NCBI GenBank assembly: GCA_910584075.1
Contig: CAJTZI010000012.1
Location: 22,955-47,487, forward strand
Source: an uncultured Oscillibacter sp.
GTDB lineage: Bacteria; Bacillota; Clostridia; Oscillospirales; Oscillospiraceae
Reading direction: 5' to 3'
DNA: 24,533 nt
How positions within the stretch are numbered: position 1 is the first letter of the stretch; the number at the start of each line of letters is the position of its first letter. This document shows positions 6,574 to 13,642 of this stretch, piece by piece. The notes under the pieces are model-generated. The model saw only the letters and a program-made list of their open reading frames with translations. It was not told where the DNA came from and did no database searches. Position numbers and translations under genes: made by a program.

Positions 6574-6612
6574 GGGAAACCCCCGGCGAAAAAATTTCGC
6601 CGGGGGTTTCCC
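6574..6612 (-). terminator. Terminator hairpin of the efflux operon
   Basis: A perfect 18-bp inverted repeat (6574-6591 and 6595-6612, arms beginning GGGAAACCCCCGGCGAAA) with a 3-nt loop, 55 bp beyond the permease stop. On the minus strand it is followed by CATTTCTC, not a classic U-tract, but the stem is very strong. It insulates the sigma operon from efflux transcription. Confidence 0.7.
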
Positions 6613-6666
6613 CAATCCTGCGGAGACGGGCCGCCGGATGCAGTTTCGCGGGCTGACGCAAAGCCG

Positions 6667-7920
6667 TCAGTCGTACCGCAAAGCGTCGATGGGGTTGAGC
6701 TTTGCCGCCTTGTTGGCGGGAAGGTAGCCAAAGAGGATGCCGATGCCAACGGACACGCCGAAGGACACGGCGATGGCGCTGAAAGTAGGGGCGGCGTTGA
6801 AGGTGATGCCGCTGACGCCCATGGACTTCACCAGCATCCCGCCCATCATGGCGCCGATGCCCATGGCCATGAGGCACCCGAAGCCAATGCCCAGCAGCCC
6901 GCCGATGGCGGAGGTGGTGCCGGCCTCGATGACAAACTGGCGGCGGATGTCCCGGCGCTTGGCCCCCAGAGATTTGCGGATGCCGATCTCCCGGGTGCGC
7001 TCGGTAACGGAGACCAGCATGATGTTCATGATGCCGATGCCGCCCACCAGCAGGCTGATGGCGGCGATGGCCACCAGCACCGCCATAGCGACGCCCATCA
7101 TGCCGTTGATCATGGCCACCTGCTCCGCCATGGTCTGGATGTAGAAGGTCTGCCCGTTGTCGCTGTACTGCTCACCGTAGAAATCCAGCATCAGCTCCGT
7201 CAGCAGTTCCTTGGCAAGGCCGGAGGTCTCCCGGGAGGTGCAGGTGAGCTGAAAGAGCTGGACCTGCCGGGTACCGGAGAGCTGGAGGGCATTCTCATAG
7301 GGGATGAACACGACGTCATCGCCGCCGCCCTCCTCCATGACCTCACCGCCCTGCTTCATCACACCGATGACGGTATAGGGAACGCCGCCCACGATGATCC
7401 CCTGCCCCAGGGCGTCGCCGCCAAAGGCGTTCTTCTCCAGATATGCACCGATGACGCAGACATTGCTTCGCTGGAGAACGTCCACATAGCCCAGGAAGCG
7501 GCCCTTTCCCAGTAGTCCCCCGTCCAGGGTGGCGGACAGCTCCGGATTAAAAAAGGCCTCGCTGACGCCGTAGATATTGGTCTTCTCGTACTTCTCGTCG
7601 TCCCTCCGGGTGCCGGTGCCGGCATTGACCCAGGGGGTGACCCCCTCGAACACGTCCGGCCGCTCCTCCACCAGGTCATAGATCTCCTGGGAGTCCAGTG
7701 TCAGCGCGCCGCCGCCGAAGCCCCAGTTGTAGGCGTAAATCTGGTTGATGCCCACCTTCTCCACCTGCTGCTCCACCATGCCGGTGAGGCCGTTGCCCAG
7801 GGAGATGATGACAATGACCGCCGCCACGCCGATGATGATGCCCAGCATGGTGAGGATAGCCCGGGCCTTGCTGGTCCGCAGAGACTTGATGGCCAGCTTA
7901 AAGGACTGGGTAAAGCTCAT
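6667..7920 (-). CDS. MacB-like ABC transporter permease
   Basis: A 417-residue permease of the MacB/FtsX superfamily. Transmembrane helix 1 lies at about 22-42 (AILTMLGIIIGVAAVIVIISLG, following the SLRTSKAR lead typical of the family). A large extracytoplasmic MacB_PCD-type domain follows at about 45-275. Three C-terminal helices carry the FtsX signature (ISLLVGGIGIMNIMLVSVTERTREIGIRKSLGA). It probably uses ATP energy transmitted by the partner ATPase to move drugs, peptides or lipids out through the adaptor. The start overlaps the ATPase stop in ATGA. The order adaptor-ATPase-permease is that of Gram-positive MacAB-like exporters, in which no outer-membrane channel is needed. Confidence 0.9.
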   Translation of the reverse strand: MSFTQSFKLAIKSLRTSKARAILTMLGIIIGVAAVIVIISLGNGLTGMVEQQVEKVGINQIYAYNWGFGGGALTLDSQEIYDLVEERPDVFEGVTPWVNAGTGTRRDDEKYEKTNIYGVSEAFFNPELSATLDGGLLGKGRFLGYVDVLQRSNVCVIGAYLEKNAFGGDALGQGIIVGGVPYTVIGVMKQGGEVMEEGGGDDVVFIPYENALQLSGTRQVQLFQLTCTSRETSGLAKELLTELMLDFYGEQYSDNGQTFYIQTMAEQVAMINGMMGVAMAVLVAIAAISLLVGGIGIMNIMLVSVTERTREIGIRKSLGAKRRDIRRQFVIEAGTTSAIGGLLGIGFGCLMAMGIGAMMGGMLVKSMGVSGITFNAAPTFSAIAVSFGVSVGIGILFGYLPANKAAKLNPIDALRYD

Positions 7921-8657
7921 GCCCCCACCTCCTCGTCTCCGGCGTCCTCCGGCCGCACCACGGCCTGGGGATCACTGGCGTCACCGTCGTAGATCACCCG
8001 TCCGTCCTGGAGGCGGACGATACGCTTTGCCTTCACCGCAATGGAGTTATCATGGGTGATGAGGACCACCGTATCCCCCTCCTCGTTGAGCTTTTGGAGA
8101 AAACCCAGCACCTCCCGGCCCGTGCGGGAGTCCAGGGCGCCGGTGGGCTCGTCGGCCAGGATGACGGAGGGCTCCCCCGCCAGCGCCCGGGCGATGGACA
8201 CCCGCTGCTGCTGGCCGCCGGAGAGCTGGCTGGGGAGGTTCTTCCGCTTGTCGGCAAGACCCACCCGCCCCAGGGAGCGGACCGCCCGCTCCCGGCGCTC
8301 CTCGGCGGAGACGCCGGCGTACAGCAGCGGCAGCTCCACATTCTCCTGCACGGTGAGCTTGGGGATCAGGTTGTACTGCTGGAAGATAAAGCCCAGCATC
8401 TTGTTGCGGATCTCCGCCTGCTGGTCGTCGTCCATAGTGGAGACGTCGGTGCCGCCCAGATGGTAAGTGCCGGAGGTGGGAACGTCCAGACAGCCGATGA
8501 TGTTCATGGCCGTGGACTTGCCGGAACCGGACTGGCCCACGATGGCCACAAACTCCCCGGGGTCGATGGTGATATTCACCCCGTCCAGGGCGTGGACCTC
8601 CTCGGAGCCCATCTGGTAGATCTTATAGACATTTTTCAGCTCAATGAGATGCTCCAC
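7917..8657 (-). CDS. MacB/LolD-type ABC transporter ATP-binding protein
   Basis: The protein has 246 residues. Walker A is GQSGSGKST, the Q-loop is FIFQQYNLIPKLTV, the signature is LSGGQQQRVSIARAL, Walker B is VILADEPTGALD, and the H-switch is in LITHDNS. These, with the family pattern STAMNIIGCLDVPTSG, place it with the MacB/LolD/FtsE group of mechanotransmission ATPases. The start is GTG at 8657, supported by GGAGG that overlaps the adaptor stop. It forms one transcription unit with the adaptor and permease. It supplies the ATPase cycle of the exporter at the inner membrane face. Confidence 0.92.
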   Translation of the reverse strand: MEHLIELKNVYKIYQMGSEEVHALDGVNITIDPGEFVAIVGQSGSGKSTAMNIIGCLDVPTSGTYHLGGTDVSTMDDDQQAEIRNKMLGFIFQQYNLIPKLTVQENVELPLLYAGVSAEERRERAVRSLGRVGLADKRKNLPSQLSGGQQQRVSIARALAGEPSVILADEPTGALDSRTGREVLGFLQKLNEEGDTVVLITHDNSIAVKAKRIVRLQDGRVIYDGDASDPQAVVRPEDAGDEEVGA

Positions 8658-8664
8658 TTGACTC

Positions 8665-10281
8665 TCAGCCTCCCATGACCGCCGTCTGGTCCAGAATCAG
8701 CACGGTCTCTCCCTCTGACAGGCCGGAGGTGATCTCGATGTACGCGCCATCGCTCCTGCCCAATGTCACCGGACGCTCCTCCAGCTTGGAGGGATCCGCC
8801 ACGGCGGCGCCGTCCTCGGTCATGGCGCCCTCGCCGGGAACCAGCACGGTATTGCCCCGGTTCACCGCCCCCACGGGCACGCAGAGGGCGTTCTCCACCG
8901 TTTCGCCCAGGATGGTGGCGGAGACGTTCATGCCCGGCTTCAAGTCGCCGTAGTCCTCGATGACGATGGTCACCGGGTAGGTGGTGAAGCCGCTGGTGGT
9001 GGTGCCGTTGACGCTCACCCGCTCCACGGTGCCCCGGAAGGTCTGACCCATCAGGGCCGCCGCCGTAATCTCCACAGTCTGCCCGGCCCGCACCTTGCCG
9101 ATGTCCAGCTCGTTGACGCCCATCTCCACCTTGAGATAGCTCATGTCGTAGATCATCGCCAGGGTGCCGGAGGCAGCGCCATCCACCTTGTCTCCGGCCT
9201 TGAATTTCTTCTCAATCACCGTGCCGGAGATGGGGGACTCAATACGGTAGTCGTCCAGATTGTCGGCGGCGCTGCCGGCTGAGAGGTTGGCGCTGGCCAG
9301 GCTCAGCCGGGCATTTTCCGCCTGGGCCCGGTTGGCCTCGGACTCAATGGTGCACAGCACCTCGCCCTTGGTGACCTTGCTGCCCGCCAGCTTGTCAAAG
9401 CCCGTCACGGTGCCGCTGCCCACGGAGTACACCGTGGCGGCATCGGCCATGGACACCGTGGCCTGACCAAGGCTGGAGTAGCTGCCCACGCAGGCGGAGG
9501 CCTTGAAGCTGTCCGACAGCACGCCGGGGTTGGTGATCTTCACCCGGACGGAGCTGCCCTCCTGGCCGTTGCTCATGACGGAGGTGGAGTCGGACACCGC
9601 CTCAACGGTGCCCTGGACGGAATCCGCAAACTCCCCCACAAACACGGTGGCCGGCTGCCCCACGTAGAACGCAGAGGGATCCACATAGGGAAACAGAAAG
9701 TCGATGGACAGGTCCCGGCTGGTCATGATCTTGGCCAGGGCCGTTCCGGCTGTGACGCTGTCGCCGTTGCGGACGAAGACCTCGTTGATAACGCCGCTGA
9801 TGGGCGCGGTGGGGTTCAGGGCCTCCCGGGCCTGTTCCAGGCTCAGCCGGGCCTGGGCCGCGGAGATGTTGGCCCGCTGGACGGAGCTCTGGGCGTCGCC
9901 GCTGTCCAGGATGTACAGCAGCGTGCCCTTCTCCACCAGATCGTCCTCCTCAAAGGGAGCCTCCTCTATAGTCCCGGAGATCAGGGTGGAGACGTTGTAG
10001 GCGTCCGCCGGGGCCAGGGTGCCGCTGCCGGAAACTGTTACGGTGATCTCCTGCCGGCCGGCGGAGACCGGCTGGTAGTTGGCTCCCGCCTGGGCCGTGC
10101 CCCCCTGCTGGAGGCGGGTAAGGACCAGCGCCGCCGCCAGAATCACCGCCGCCCCCGCGATCAGCCTGCGCCGGCGGGGCTTCTTTCCCTTGGGAAGGCT
10201 CCACTTTCTCCGTCCGGCCTCCGCCTGAGGCGCGGTCTCCTCCGGGGACGTTCCCCGATCTTCCATCAGTTCGTTTTTCAT
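8665..10281 (-). CDS. MacA/HlyD-type efflux adaptor with duplicated core
   Basis: A 538-residue adaptor, longer than typical MacA (about 370-400). It has a basic cytoplasmic tail (KGKKPRRRR at 31-39), one transmembrane helix (about 40-56) and two successive lipoyl/helical-hairpin/barrel cores. Core one (about 75-260) includes LISGTIEEAPFEEDDLVEKGTLLY, the hairpin SVQRANISAAQARLSLEQ and ISGVINEVFVRNGDSVTAG. Core two (about 280-465) includes GSGTVTGFDKLAGSKVTKGEVL, the hairpin EANRAQAENARLSLASANL and ISGTVIEKKFKAGDKV. A membrane-proximal domain ends at VLILDQTAVMGG. In MacAB systems the adaptor stimulates the ATPase and captures substrate. It starts at the ATG at 10281 (weak GAGG site) and lies downstream of tetR, which probably represses it. 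Confidence 0.88.
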   Translation of the reverse strand: MKNELMEDRGTSPEETAPQAEAGRRKWSLPKGKKPRRRRLIAGAAVILAAALVLTRLQQGGTAQAGANYQPVSAGRQEITVTVSGSGTLAPADAYNVSTLISGTIEEAPFEEDDLVEKGTLLYILDSGDAQSSVQRANISAAQARLSLEQAREALNPTAPISGVINEVFVRNGDSVTAGTALAKIMTSRDLSIDFLFPYVDPSAFYVGQPATVFVGEFADSVQGTVEAVSDSTSVMSNGQEGSSVRVKITNPGVLSDSFKASACVGSYSSLGQATVSMADAATVYSVGSGTVTGFDKLAGSKVTKGEVLCTIESEANRAQAENARLSLASANLSAGSAADNLDDYRIESPISGTVIEKKFKAGDKVDGAASGTLAMIYDMSYLKVEMGVNELDIGKVRAGQTVEITAAALMGQTFRGTVERVSVNGTTTSGFTTYPVTIVIEDYGDLKPGMNVSATILGETVENALCVPVGAVNRGNTVLVPGEGAMTEDGAAVADPSKLEERPVTLGRSDGAYIEITSGLSEGETVLILDQTAVMGG

Positions 10282-10340
10282 GTCTTGTTTTCCTCGCTTT
10301 CTGATACTCTGGGGCTGTCAGCAGTCCTCAAAACGCCTGG

Positions 10341-10958
10341 TCACGCGTCCTTGTTCTTCGCCATGCCCCGCCGCAAAATGTCCAGAATCCCATCCAGATG
10401 CTCCCGGTAGCCGGGAGCATCTCCGGCCTCTATGCCGGCATAGAGCAGCGGCCCGGCAACCGACAGCAGCACCGCCAGCATATGGTCCAGATCCTCCTCC
10501 CGCCGCAGGTCCAGCAGCTCCGGATTCACCGACTGGCGCAGCCGCTTCAGCGCCTGACTGGAGTCCAGCAGGTCCAGCAGGGCTCCCCGCTGCATTCCGC
10601 CGTTGCGGCTGATGATGGCCGACATGGCCCCCATGCCGCCCAGGGACTGCTCCCCCCGCTTCTCCCACACGTAGTCGAACAGGGCCCGCAAGGCCGCAAA
10701 CACATCGCCGCTCTCCCGCAGCAGCGACTCCTCCAGCACCATCAGCAGCTGCTCCACATATCCGTGGACCAAGTAGCGGAACAGCTCCTCCTTGTCCTGG
10801 AAGTACATGTAGAAGCTTCCCCGGGGGATCCCCGCCTCCTGGATGATCTTGTTGATGGACGCCTCGTTGTAGGGCTTCGCAGAAAACTCTCGCGAGGCGG
10901 CGTCCATCAGCCGGTTCTGCTTATCCTCCGGCAAATTCAAAAACGTATTGCTGGGCAT
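10341..10958 (-). CDS. TetR-family transcriptional regulator
   Basis: A 205-residue repressor. The N-terminal helix-turn-helix (residues about 8-50) reads LPEDKQNRLMDAASREFSAKPYNEASINKIIQEAGIPRGSFYMYFQDKEELFRYL, a near-ideal TetR DNA-binding domain. The C-terminal ligand domain is unclassified. It heads the efflux operon and most likely represses it and itself, being released by an exported compound. The start at 10958 is chosen from AGAGAGG just upstream; the in-frame ATG at 10994 lacks a site. A perfect 16-bp palindrome at 11080-11095 is a candidate operator. The gap to the adaptor gene is only 59 bp without a terminator. Confidence 0.9.
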   Translation of the reverse strand: MPSNTFLNLPEDKQNRLMDAASREFSAKPYNEASINKIIQEAGIPRGSFYMYFQDKEELFRYLVHGYVEQLLMVLEESLLRESGDVFAALRALFDYVWEKRGEQSLGGMGAMSAIISRNGGMQRGALLDLLDSSQALKRLRQSVNPELLDLRREEDLDHMLAVLLSVAGPLLYAGIEAGDAPGYREHLDGILDILRRGMAKNKDA

Positions 10959-11079
10959 GACCTCTCTCCCTCTCCTGAGGAACCACCGGCTCAATCCCCG
11001 TGTGCGCTTTCACGCCGCGGCTTCCCTCCGGGCTCCGCGGGAAAGCCTTGAAATCCGCCTAGGTCCCCGTTTTCTCCTG

Positions 11080-11095
11080 CCGGAAGAATTTCCGG
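11080..11095. promoter_or_regulatory. Candidate TetR operator palindrome
   Basis: CCGGAAGAATTTCCGG is a perfect 6-4-6 inverted repeat about 120 bp upstream of the tetR start. Part of it (TCTTCCGGC on minus) recurs at about 11171-11179. Assignment to this TetR is by position only. Confidence 0.45.
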
Positions 11096-11192
11096 TGCGA
11101 ATCTGCGCGCGTTGATTGAATCAGTGCCTCCTAAACAACATATAACGAAACAGGGCCGCCGGTTTCTTCAATCCGCCGGAAGATTGATCCAA

Positions 11193-11223
11193 AGTTTACA
11201 GCTTCCACCGGGGGGAAGGTCAA
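11193..11223 (-). promoter_or_regulatory. MerR-type promoter (19-bp spacer with dyad)
   Basis: On the minus strand, -35 TTGACC (11218-11223), a 19-bp spacer and -10 TAAACT (11193-11198). The spacer holds the dyad ACCTTCC-N7-GGAAGCT (arms differ at one position). An overlong spacer with such a dyad is the signature of promoters activated by MerR-family regulators. It points towards tetR and the efflux operon. Confidence 0.6.
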
Positions 11224-11250
11224 GAACTTTTTTCGCGCCTCCCCAAAATA

Positions 11251-11293
11251 ATGCGACAACCTGTCAGGTATCATACCCGACAGGCTGTCGCAT
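11251..11293 (-). terminator. Long imperfect palindrome, likely terminator of the nuclease operon
   Basis: This 43-nt element is symmetric about 11272. It has arms of 8, 6 and 5 paired bases (ATGCGACA, CCTGTC, GGTAT) separated by single A/C mismatches. On the minus strand it is followed by TTATTTT, 34 bp beyond the exonuclease stop, consistent with termination. Confidence 0.65.
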
Positions 11294-11326
11294 TGCAAGA
11301 GGATTCTGGGAATGTTTACAAAGTTT

Positions 11327-12004
11327 TCATATTTCATCATACAGCGGCCGCTCCCGCCGGTAGGACTGGGGGCGGTAGGTCACCGAGGAGATTCGCCGCC
11401 CCGAGAGACCGTATTTGGGATGGGTGCCGAAGAGGTCGATGTAGCGCATGAGGTCGCCGCGCTCCGCCGCCATGGCCTCCAGCAGCTGGACCGTGGCCCG
11501 GGCGTCATCCACTGCCCGGTGGCTGTTCACCGCCGTGTCCCCCAGGCCGTAGGCCTCGATGGCGTTGCAGAGCTTGTGGGGATAGTCCCGCCGGTCCCGG
11601 TACACCGTCAGGGCGTCCAGGAACCGGGGCGGGCCCAGCACTGCCACCCGGCCGCAGGGACGCAGAAAGTGATAGAGGAAATTCAGGTCAAACTGGGCAT
11701 TGTAGGCCACGAGAAGGGGCCGCTCACAGCCCTCCAGCAGGCGGCAGAAGTCCTCCGCCGCCTCCGCCTGGTCCACCCCCTCTGCCAGGAGCTGTTCATC
11801 GGTGATGCCCGTCAGGTCTACGATGAAAGGGGGCAGGCGGGCTCCCTCCGGCAGGCGGACCAGCACGTCCAGACTGCCTGTCTCCGCGCCCGCCTCCAGA
11901 CTGACGGCCCCCAGCTCAATGATGCGGTCTTTTCCGAATTCAATGCCGGTGGTCTCCGTGTCAAAGACCACGATGCGGTCAAACTGCTGCCAGAGCTCCT
12001 CCAT
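11327..12004 (-). CDS. DEDDh 3'-5' exonuclease (DnaQ/PolC-epsilon type)
   Basis: A 225-residue single-domain exonuclease. Exo I is VVFDTETTG (D15, E17), Exo II is AYNAQFDLNFL (D106) and Exo III is SHRAVDDARA (H162, D166). The full DEDDh set is therefore present and activity is expected. The C-terminal tail (GLSGRRISSVTYRPQSYRRERPLY) is basic and resembles extensions found in Firmicutes stand-alone exonucleases. Likely roles are DNA repair or proofreading in trans, or degradation of oligonucleotides. Its ATG overlaps the stop of the EndA-type nuclease gene by one base (TGATG), with GGAGG just upstream, so two nucleases are made from one transcript. Confidence 0.9.
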   Translation of the reverse strand: MEELWQQFDRIVVFDTETTGIEFGKDRIIELGAVSLEAGAETGSLDVLVRLPEGARLPPFIVDLTGITDEQLLAEGVDQAEAAEDFCRLLEGCERPLLVAYNAQFDLNFLYHFLRPCGRVAVLGPPRFLDALTVYRDRRDYPHKLCNAIEAYGLGDTAVNSHRAVDDARATVQLLEAMAAERGDLMRYIDLFGTHPKYGLSGRRISSVTYRPQSYRRERPLYDEI

Positions 12005-12735
12005 CAGGCGGCCTCCTGTGTTTCCAGCCAGTTGTCCCCGGTGGCGTAGTCGATTCCGATGCCGGGCTGGACATTGTAGGCGTAGACGTTGAAATACACG
12101 CCCTCGCCGCCGTCCTCCACGCTCATGGCCTCCATCTGTACGCCCCGGGCCACCAGCTCCGCGCCCTCAAACACCGGCGTCACCCGGTAGAGCACATGGT
12201 TCCCGGTCTCCTTCACATAGTCCGCTACCATGTTCTCAAAGGGCAGCATCCCGTCCACGTTCATATACCGGGTGCCGGTGATGAGGTTTTTCTCGTTGGC
12301 GTTCTCCCCCGCCAGCTGAAAGCCGATGAGGTGACAGCGGTTATAGAGACTCCTGCCGTCCACATTGCCGTACTGTACCGACTGCCAGCCCGTGGGCTTG
12401 ACCCGGCCGATATCCTCCCGCTTCTCCGTGGGCATCAGCTCCTGACAGATATTTGCATAAGCCGTGCCGCACCGGCCCAGGCCGTCCAGTTCGCTGTAAA
12501 ACTCGAAGGCCTCCAGCGTCAGGTCCTCCTCCGTGAAACCCGGCACGTTGCCGTTGATCTCTATGTAGGGAGTGCCGCTGTAGGCGGGGATCTCCTCCAG
12601 CGGAACGGCGGGATACCCCTCCTCATACAGCCGGGCCTCCACGTAGCGCAGCGCCAGCACCGCCAGGAGACCCAAGATCAATACGGCTCCCCGTCTGAGT
12701 GTCCACTGCTTCTTATTCCTGCTCTTCCTGGCCAT
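12004..12735 (-). CDS. DNA/RNA non-specific endonuclease (EndA/NucA type), membrane-anchored
   Basis: The protein has 243 residues. After a basic start (MARKSRNKK) a single transmembrane helix or uncleaved signal lies at about 16-33, placing the catalytic domain outside the membrane. The beta-beta-alpha metal nuclease motif is SLYNRCHLIGFQLAGENANEKNLITGT, with general base H135 and metal-ligand Asn at about 150. The DRGH motif of the family is NRCH here, as in many streptococcal/clostridial EndA-like proteins. The C-terminus (VYFNVYAYNVQPGIGIDYATGDN) is also family-typical. Roles of relatives include DNA uptake (EndA), nutrient scavenging and escape from DNA traps. The start at 12735 has GGGAGG upstream and lies inside the 3' end of the preceding gene. 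Confidence 0.9.
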   Translation of the reverse strand: MARKSRNKKQWTLRRGAVLILGLLAVLALRYVEARLYEEGYPAVPLEEIPAYSGTPYIEINGNVPGFTEEDLTLEAFEFYSELDGLGRCGTAYANICQELMPTEKREDIGRVKPTGWQSVQYGNVDGRSLYNRCHLIGFQLAGENANEKNLITGTRYMNVDGMLPFENMVADYVKETGNHVLYRVTPVFEGAELVARGVQMEAMSVEDGGEGVYFNVYAYNVQPGIGIDYATGDNWLETQEAA

Positions 12736-13150
12736 GGTCCGCCTCCCGCACATAGATTTTCCGGATAATCCTCTCATGGGAGGTTCCAGGGAACTCCCGC
12801 TCCTCCGCCAGCATAAAGCCCGCCTCCGCCGGATCAAAATCCAGGTGGACGTCCGCCGGGTAGGCCCGGTCCCAGTCGTACAGGACCACTGCCTCAATCT
12901 GCTCCGCATAGGGCGCGATGGGGCGGTCCTCCACAAAACAGACCTCTCCGGCCTCCGCCTTGGTCAAAAACTCCTCGTCCGACCGGATCTCCTCCCGCTC
13001 CCCGAAGAGGGGCGCGGAGTAGGGGGCGATCCAAAGCCGCCGCCCGGCGCAGAAATTCAGCAGGTCCTCCCGCTGTCCCCGGTCCTGGCTCTGCCGCCGC
13101 CGGTTGAACAGCATCCCGCCCCGTCCGTCGATGCAAACCGCGATGATCAA
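12713..13150 (-). CDS. Conserved unknown protein upstream of the nuclease genes
   Basis: A 145-residue soluble protein beginning MIIAVCIDGRGGMLFNRRRQSQDRG when read from TTG at 13150. The start is chosen from an excellent AAGGAGG 8 nt upstream. The in-frame ATG at 13198 overlaps the -10 element and cannot be used from the promoter at 13197-13225. The protein is rich in acidic residues in its second half and ends HGQEEQE. I recognise the N-terminal CxDxxGGMLFNxRRQSxD pattern as recurring next to EndA-type nucleases in clostridia, but I cannot name a function. It overlaps the nuclease gene by 23 bp, so a functional link (modulator, chaperone or inhibitor) is plausible inference only. Confidence 0.75.
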   Translation of the reverse strand: MIIAVCIDGRGGMLFNRRRQSQDRGQREDLLNFCAGRRLWIAPYSAPLFGEREEIRSDEEFLTKAEAGEVCFVEDRPIAPYAEQIEAVVLYDWDRAYPADVHLDFDPAEAGFMLAEEREFPGTSHERIIRKIYVREADHGQEEQE

Positions 13151-13196
13151 GGGCTCTTCCTCCTTCCTCTTACCGCCAAATATGGCTTTGTCCTTC

Positions 13197-13225
13197 ATAG
13201 TACCATCTGTTCCGCCATTTTTCAA
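13197..13225 (-). promoter_or_regulatory. Sigma-A promoter of the nuclease operon
   Basis: On the minus strand, -35 TTGAAA (13220-13225), a 17-bp spacer and -10 TACTAT (13197-13202). The predicted start is near 13190, giving about a 40-nt leader to the TTG at 13150. Confidence 0.8.
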
Positions 13226-13333
13226 CATTTTCCAACAGGCCAGAGGAGAAAATGCAGGCCTGCCCTTGCAATTTCAGCCCCTCCGTGTCAAAATAGCAGA
13301 GATGCGTTCCCTGTGCGGCGGATATGAGGAGAC

Positions 13334-13363
13334 GGCGCCCCGGGAGAACCCTCCCGGGGCGCC
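13334..13363 (-). terminator. Strong GC hairpin after the 62-residue gene
   Basis: A perfect 13-bp stem GGCGCCCCGGGAG...CTCCCGGGGCGCC (13334-13346, 13351-13363) with a 4-nt loop, 22 bp beyond the stop at 13386. No U-tract is seen. It is probably a terminator or transcript-end stabiliser. Confidence 0.55.
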
Positions 13364-13385
13364 GCGCAGTGTCAGGGCTTGGTCC

Positions 13386-13574
13386 CTATCCCAGCAGGCC
13401 GGATTCCCGCAGGCGCTCCGCCCGGGCCTGGAGCTCGTCCAGCGTCCCCACGCTGGCGTCCTCCCGCCGCAGGGCGGTCTGGATCTCCGGCGCCAGGGTC
13501 TGAAAGTACTCGTAGGAGGACAGGTCCTGGTCCAGCAGGTCCGTCAAGCAGAGATAACCGGGAAATTCATCCAT
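13386..13574 (-). CDS. Small conserved-looking protein, 62 residues
   Basis: The sequence MDEFPGYLCLTDLLDQDLSSYEYFQTLAPEIQTALRREDASVGTLDELQARAERLR is mostly helical and acidic with no membrane segment. A GGAGG site sits 9 nt before the ATG, the reading frame ends shortly before a strong hairpin, and the codon usage matches its neighbours, which supports a real gene. The Y(E)YFQTL...V..E-L..A pattern resembles small proteins I have seen scattered in clostridial genomes without function. It is divergent from the acetyltransferase gene with only 68 bp between. Confidence 0.7.
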   Translation of the reverse strand: MDEFPGYLCLTDLLDQDLSSYEYFQTLAPEIQTALRREDASVGTLDELQARAERLRESGLLG

Positions 13575-13642
13575 TCACGCTCACCTCCGGGTCTAGTCTG
13601 CCCGGAGGCGCGGCGGGCCATGTGTCCGGGAGGTTCTTTTTT

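Larger units (their letters stand above)
10959..11326. other. Regulatory interval upstream of tetR
   Basis: I see no supported gene in this 368-bp stretch. Reading on the minus strand it contains the long imperfect palindrome after the exonuclease gene (11251-11293), a MerR-type promoter (11193-11223), two copies of TCTTCCGGC, a TetR-like palindrome (11080-11095) and a repeat-like block (about 11000-11058). The leader to tetR would be about 230 nt. Confidence 0.6.

Noticed and set aside
6505..7515. Open frame antisense to the permease gene, starting at the sigma gene start
   Set aside because: A shadow frame rich in Asp/His/Ala without a family; the permease has clear FtsX signatures.
11131..11340. 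69-codon minus-strand frame between the exonuclease and tetR
   Set aside because: No ribosome site, and it runs through the terminator palindrome and the MerR-type promoter. It is better explained as regulatory DNA.
13150..13228. ATG starts at 13228 or 13198 for the unknown gene upstream of the nuclease
   Set aside because: One lies upstream of the predicted transcription start, between the -35 and the -10 region, and the other overlaps the -10. The TTG at 13150 has an ideal ribosome site.
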